A stretch of 64,000 nucleotides of DNA. It comes from Winogradskyella sp046545555. Its GTDB lineage: Bacteria > Bacteroidota > Bacteroidia > Flavobacteriales > Flavobacteriaceae. How positions within the stretch are numbered: position 1 is the first letter of the stretch; every line of letters starts with the position of its first letter. The stretch is taken from contig NZ_JBHZTH010000001.1 in assembly GCF_046545555.1 (NCBI RefSeq), forward strand, positions 1,054,001 to 1,118,000, in the 5' to 3' direction. The notes beneath the pieces were generated by a model. That model was not told the origin of the DNA. It was given only the letters and a program-made list of their open reading frames with translations, and searched no databases. Shown here one piece after another: positions 61,219 to 64,000 of this stretch. Both the position numbers and the translations under genes were made by a program.

Positions 61219-62106
61219 TTAATTGTTTAGTTCCCAACTGTAATCTTTAAAGTTCTTTTTTGCTTTATCAGAAATAGTTATCTCAGAATATTGATTTATA
61301 AAGTCGATAAGAGATCCGTTTTGTTCAAAATCCTTTTTAAACCATTTAAAGATTTTGGATAGTTTTACATTATTTTGAGAAATCTCATTTTTTGAAGTAT
61401 CAGAGAGAAATTCTTTAGTAGCATTGGTAAGTTGTTCTTCTAAATTCTCAGCATTGAAGGCTTCGTTTTGTAATTTAGGACAAGATTCTGAAGCACAAAC
61501 GATTGCAAAATGAATTCGTGGTTCGTCCATTTTTCGTAGGATCTTATGTTCAATATCATTAAGATTAAGCCATTTATCACCAAATTTCCAAAGTCGTTGA
61601 TCCCAAGGATCTTTAATGTCTTTGATGCTTTTTAGTGGGTAATTCCGAATTATTAAATCTATCGTTAGAGCATTGTAGGCGTTAATCCAATAGGCGAGTA
61701 ATTCGTTTTGCGGTCTTTTGGTGACTAAATTTCTTTTTTCGTAAGAAATTTTTAAAAGCTTAATATATCCCAACAACTCTATATGTTCTTCTTTAAAACT
61801 ATCGTAGTTAACGTCTCCATTTTCAGAAACGTGTTTTTGAAGAAGTTCATCCCAAAGTTGGTGTTCTGTTAGGATTCGTTTACTTAATATTTGATTGAAT
61901 CCTAATGAATCATTTTCACTAATAATATTTTCCTCTATTATTTCAGTATTCTCAGCTTTAATATCATCTTTTTTTTCAGTCAAATCAGGAACTTCAGTCA
62001 CTATTAAAGCTTTGTTTTTTGGTATTTTTTGTTTTTCAATCGTATTTTTTGTTCCTGAGCACGAACTTAGAAACAAGATTAATACTATGATTGCTATATG
62101 TTTCAT
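61219..62106 (-). CDS. DUF547 lipoprotein
   Basis: A 295-residue lipoprotein (lipobox LSSC, Cys16). A charged linker (about 20-75) leads to a DUF547 domain: LLAYWINAYNALTIDLIIRN, NLNDIEHKILRK, HFAIVCASESCPKLQNEAF and SKIFKWFKKDFEQNG. This is a second DUF547 protein in the window and is more complete at its N-terminus than the one at 50991-51701. It follows the fatty-acid-hydroxylase-type gene after a 47-base gap that carries a repeat element. The arsenosugar cluster context is the only hint of function. Confidence 0.9.
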   Translation of the reverse strand: MKHIAIIVLILFLSSCSGTKNTIEKQKIPKNKALIVTEVPDLTEKKDDIKAENTEIIEENIISENDSLGFNQILSKRILTEHQLWDELLQKHVSENGDVNYDSFKEEHIELLGYIKLLKISYEKRNLVTKRPQNELLAYWINAYNALTIDLIIRNYPLKSIKDIKDPWDQRLWKFGDKWLNLNDIEHKILRKMDEPRIHFAIVCASESCPKLQNEAFNAENLEEQLTNATKEFLSDTSKNEISQNNVKLSKIFKWFKKDFEQNGSLIDFINQYSEITISDKAKKNFKDYSWELNN

Positions 62107-62121
62107 ATATATTTATTCTTT

Positions 62122-62152
62122 GAAGAGATTACTGCCTTCACAGCAATGACAA
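62122..62152. repeat. Dispersed palindromic repeat of the GTCATTGC type
   Basis: On the minus strand this reads TTGTCATTGCTGTGAAGGCA then GTAATCTCTTC, close to the GTCATTGC...GCAATCTC elements I recall as dispersed repeats in many Bacteroidota. The stem ATTACTG (62128-62134) pairs at 6 of 7 positions with CAGCAAT (62141-62147). It fills most of the gap between the sterol-desaturase-family gene and the DUF547 gene. Confidence 0.5.
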
Positions 62153-62153
62153 C

Positions 62154-63035
62154 TTATTTTTTTAATGGATATAATTCCTGACTTACAAAATCTTTTGGAA
62201 ACGTTTCATCACCTTCAAAACCTAATTCTATATCTCTACCACTGTGCGGTATATAGTTTGTTTTAAAAATGTAATCCCAAAGACTTAATGTTAGTCCAAA
62301 ATTAACACCATACCTTACATGTTGAGGAAGATCTTTAGCATGATGCCAAATGTGCATTTTCGGATTATTGAAAATGTATTTTAGAAATCCATAATCCCAT
62401 CCTAAGTTCGCATGGTTAAGATGACCTATTGCGATACTGAAGAAATAAACAATAGCAACATCTTGTGCATCAAAACCACCTATAATAGCAATCGGAATAT
62501 ATAGAAGTGATTTATAAACTACAGGTTCCATCCAATGGTAACGTAGATGTGCGGCAAAGCCCATTTCTTTAACTGAGTGATGTACTTTATGAAAATTCCA
62601 AAGCCACTCAAATCGGTGTAATAAACGATGCGTATTCCATTGTACAAAATCTGAAACTATAAAGAAAATAGTTAAACCTATCCATTTTGGTAGATCATCC
62701 ACATCAAATACTTGAAGGCCAGAAATTGTTAATCCTAAACTTGATAAAATATCGCTAAAAAACGCTGCAACCGTATTTGATAAGGCAATAAGAATTATAA
62801 GATTGAGTATAAAAAAGTTGAAAAACATGTAAAAAGTGTCTAACCAAAAGTCCTTTCTAAATATAGATTGATTTTTTCGCCATGGAAACACAATTTCTAA
62901 CAACCAAACGATAAGTGATATAGCAATAAGACCATAAAAATAATTATCCCAATGATTGAGATCAATGAGTTCGTATTTAAGATAGTTCCAGTATCCCGAA
63001 TATGAATTTTTTATTATGTCTATGTACTTTTCCAT
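62154..63035 (-). CDS. Fatty-acid hydroxylase/sterol desaturase family membrane protein
   Basis: A 293-residue membrane protein with four or five hydrophobic helices. The His-box pattern of di-iron hydroxylases is complete: HRLLH (136-140), HKVHH (149-153), HLNHAN (205-210) and HIWHH (228-232). These enzymes use O2 and reductant to hydroxylate or desaturate a lipid or isoprenoid; bacterial members act on many substrates. It lies between PNP and DUF547 on the same strand, so it shares a transcript with genes of the putative arsenosugar cluster, where an arsenolipid-related role would be possible but is not established. Confidence 0.88.
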   Translation of the reverse strand: MEKYIDIIKNSYSGYWNYLKYELIDLNHWDNYFYGLIAISLIVWLLEIVFPWRKNQSIFRKDFWLDTFYMFFNFFILNLIILIALSNTVAAFFSDILSSLGLTISGLQVFDVDDLPKWIGLTIFFIVSDFVQWNTHRLLHRFEWLWNFHKVHHSVKEMGFAAHLRYHWMEPVVYKSLLYIPIAIIGGFDAQDVAIVYFFSIAIGHLNHANLGWDYGFLKYIFNNPKMHIWHHAKDLPQHVRYGVNFGLTLSLWDYIFKTNYIPHSGRDIELGFEGDETFPKDFVSQELYPLKK

Positions 63036-63061
63036 GTGTAATTTAAACGTGGGACTCTACT

Positions 63062-63874
63062 TTAAAGTTGTTCAATTAATTCTGTAAATAGCTTAATCAT
63101 ATCTGGTTCTGCTTTTGCAGCCATTGCAATTATTTCTCCAATATCAACAGGTTTTAGATTATCAGGATCACACTCATCAGTTAATACTGAAACAGCGGAT
63201 ACTCTTAAGCCTAAATGGTTAGCAACTATGATTTCTGGAACAGTGCTCATACCAACAGCATCAGCGCCAATAATTTTAAGCATTCGGTACTCAGCACGCG
63301 TTTCTAATTGAGGACCAACAACACTTGCGTAAACTCCTTTGTGTAACGTTACATTGTGCTTGTTTGCTATAGTTTCAATTTTAGAATTAATTTCTGCATC
63401 ATAAGGGGCGCTCATGTCTGTGAAGCGTTCTCCTAATTCAGACACGCCTTTAAATGCTAGTGGTGAGTTACCTTGTAGATTAATATGGTCATCAATTAGC
63501 ATTAATTCACCTTTCTTAAAATCTAAGTTTATTGCACCAGCGGCATTAGAGACTAAAAGTGTTTTGATGCCTAGTTTTTCCATAATTCTTACAGGAAATG
63601 TTACATCCTGTAACGTATAACCTTCATAAACATGGAAGCGTCCTTGCATAACAACAACTTTTTTACCTCCAAGAATACCGTAAATAAGCTTTCCTTTATG
63701 GAATTCTACCGTTGCAGTTGGGAAATTTGGAATGTGATTATAGCTCGCCTCCGCAATAATATCAATTTCACTAATAAGTTGCCCTAATCCTGTGCCTAAA
63801 ATGATGCCAACCTCTGGGTTATCAAAACCCTTATTTTTTAAATATTCAGTACTTTCCGTAATGTATTTAATCAT
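63062..63874 (-). CDS. Purine nucleoside phosphorylase (trimeric PNP/MTAP family)
   Basis: A 270-residue trimeric-type PNP. GIILGTGLGQL (phosphate-loop), GRFHVYEGY (79-86), VSNAAGAIN (108-116), ETRAEYRML with Glu191 (base-binding), and GADAVGMSTVPEIIVA complete the family. The residue that is Asn in human PNP (ITNK) is Asp233 here (LTDECD), as in 5'-methylthioadenosine phosphorylase (ATDYD), where the Asp reads the 6-amino group. This suggests activity on adenosine-type nucleosides, although the same motif may be common in Flavobacterial PNPs. It starts 5 bases after the TIGR04282-type gene stop. Confidence 0.92.
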   Translation of the reverse strand: MIKYITESTEYLKNKGFDNPEVGIILGTGLGQLISEIDIIAEASYNHIPNFPTATVEFHKGKLIYGILGGKKVVVMQGRFHVYEGYTLQDVTFPVRIMEKLGIKTLLVSNAAGAINLDFKKGELMLIDDHINLQGNSPLAFKGVSELGERFTDMSAPYDAEINSKIETIANKHNVTLHKGVYASVVGPQLETRAEYRMLKIIGADAVGMSTVPEIIVANHLGLRVSAVSVLTDECDPDNLKPVDIGEIIAMAAKAEPDMIKLFTELIEQL

Positions 63875-63879
63875 GATGT

Positions 63880-64000
63880 TTAGTAATATTTTTTAAGTTC
63901 TTCATAATGCTTCATGTCTTCAAAGGTATCGATATCATTTAAAACTTTTAACAAATGTACATTGCTGTTTTCTAAGTCCTTCAAGGTTGCCATTCTTACG
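63880..64000 (-). CDS. C-terminus of a TIGR04282-type (DUF2064) glycosyltransferase, cut by the window end
   Basis: The frame reads VRMATLKDLENSNVHLLKV and then LNDIDTFEDMKHYEELKKYY before a TAA stop at 63880-63882. LNDIDTFEDM is the closing signature of DUF2064/TIGR04282 transferases (rSAM/selenodomain-associated transferase 1), normally partnered with TIGR04283. The gene continues beyond base 64000. Its position 5 bases before PNP makes it part of the same operon. Confidence 0.65.
   Translation of the reverse strand, partial: VRMATLKDLENSNVHLLKVLNDIDTFEDMKHYEELKKYY

Overview
The window is a compact, AT-rich bacterial chromosome segment. It looks like a marine Flavobacteriaceae (Bacteroidota). 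The evidence is: several lipoproteins with a Cys directly after an LSSC/LSAC-type lipobox, TAnnTTTG-type -7 promoter elements, almost no Shine-Dalgarno sequences, CarboxypepD-regulatory-like domains, Omp85-type barrels ending in Phe, the mevalonate route to isoprenoids, and TPR/TM/HisKA hybrid kinases. No rRNA, tRNA, CRISPR array, insertion sequence or phage gene was seen, and no gene-free stretch exceeds 300 bases.

Layout. 1-2400: end of an aldose 1-epimerase, an exported formylglycine-generating-enzyme-like lipoprotein and a DUF4174 protein. 2500-10030: a maltose/alpha-glucan operon (beta-phosphoglucomutase, GH65 maltose phosphorylase, esterase, two GH13 lipoproteins); malto-oligosaccharides would be cut outside the inner membrane and maltose split by phosphorolysis inside. 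10130-13730: a GAF protein facing an HD-domain protein fused to a Pycsar-effector-like membrane domain. 13860-19100: a redox cassette (SelO, DUF427, alpha/beta hydrolase-OsmC fusion, EgtB, EgtD). 19150-26650: two tandem paralogues of a giant lipoprotein made of a metallophosphoesterase, a kinase-like middle region and an Omp85-type barrel; the first copy has lost most metal ligands. 26650-31000: beta-propeller-like protein, HI0933-family flavoprotein, hybrid histidine kinase. 31050-36440: DUF1697, diphosphomevalonate decarboxylase, mevalonate kinase, UbiA prenyltransferase, nitrilase and an RsuA/RluB-type pseudouridine synthase homologue without its catalytic Asp. 36600-44900: second hybrid kinase, transglutaminase-like protein, small proteins, a polytopic glycosyltransferase and a TPR adenylate cyclase. 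44890-54430: a minus-strand operon (FAD reductase, polyferredoxin membrane protein, MORN protein, two GT2 glycosyltransferases), divergent from DUF547, an outer-membrane protein, a GH113-like lipoprotein and a small lipoprotein. 54490-60470: BamA-like protein, regulatory-domain protein, metallophosphatase, YceI and an AraC regulator. 60490-64000: the downstream part of an apparent arsenosugar biosynthesis cluster (TIGR04283-type transferase, DUF547 lipoprotein, fatty-acid-hydroxylase/sterol-desaturase-family protein, purine nucleoside phosphorylase, tail of a TIGR04282-type transferase).

The most unusual points are the pseudo-phosphoesterase paralogue with a conserved kinase-like middle region, the pseudouridine synthase homologue lacking two active-site residues, the HD-PycTM fusion, the exported formylglycine-generating enzyme, and the edge of the arsenosugar cluster with an adenine-type residue in its nucleoside phosphorylase. 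Family names come from motif recognition by eye; no database search was run.
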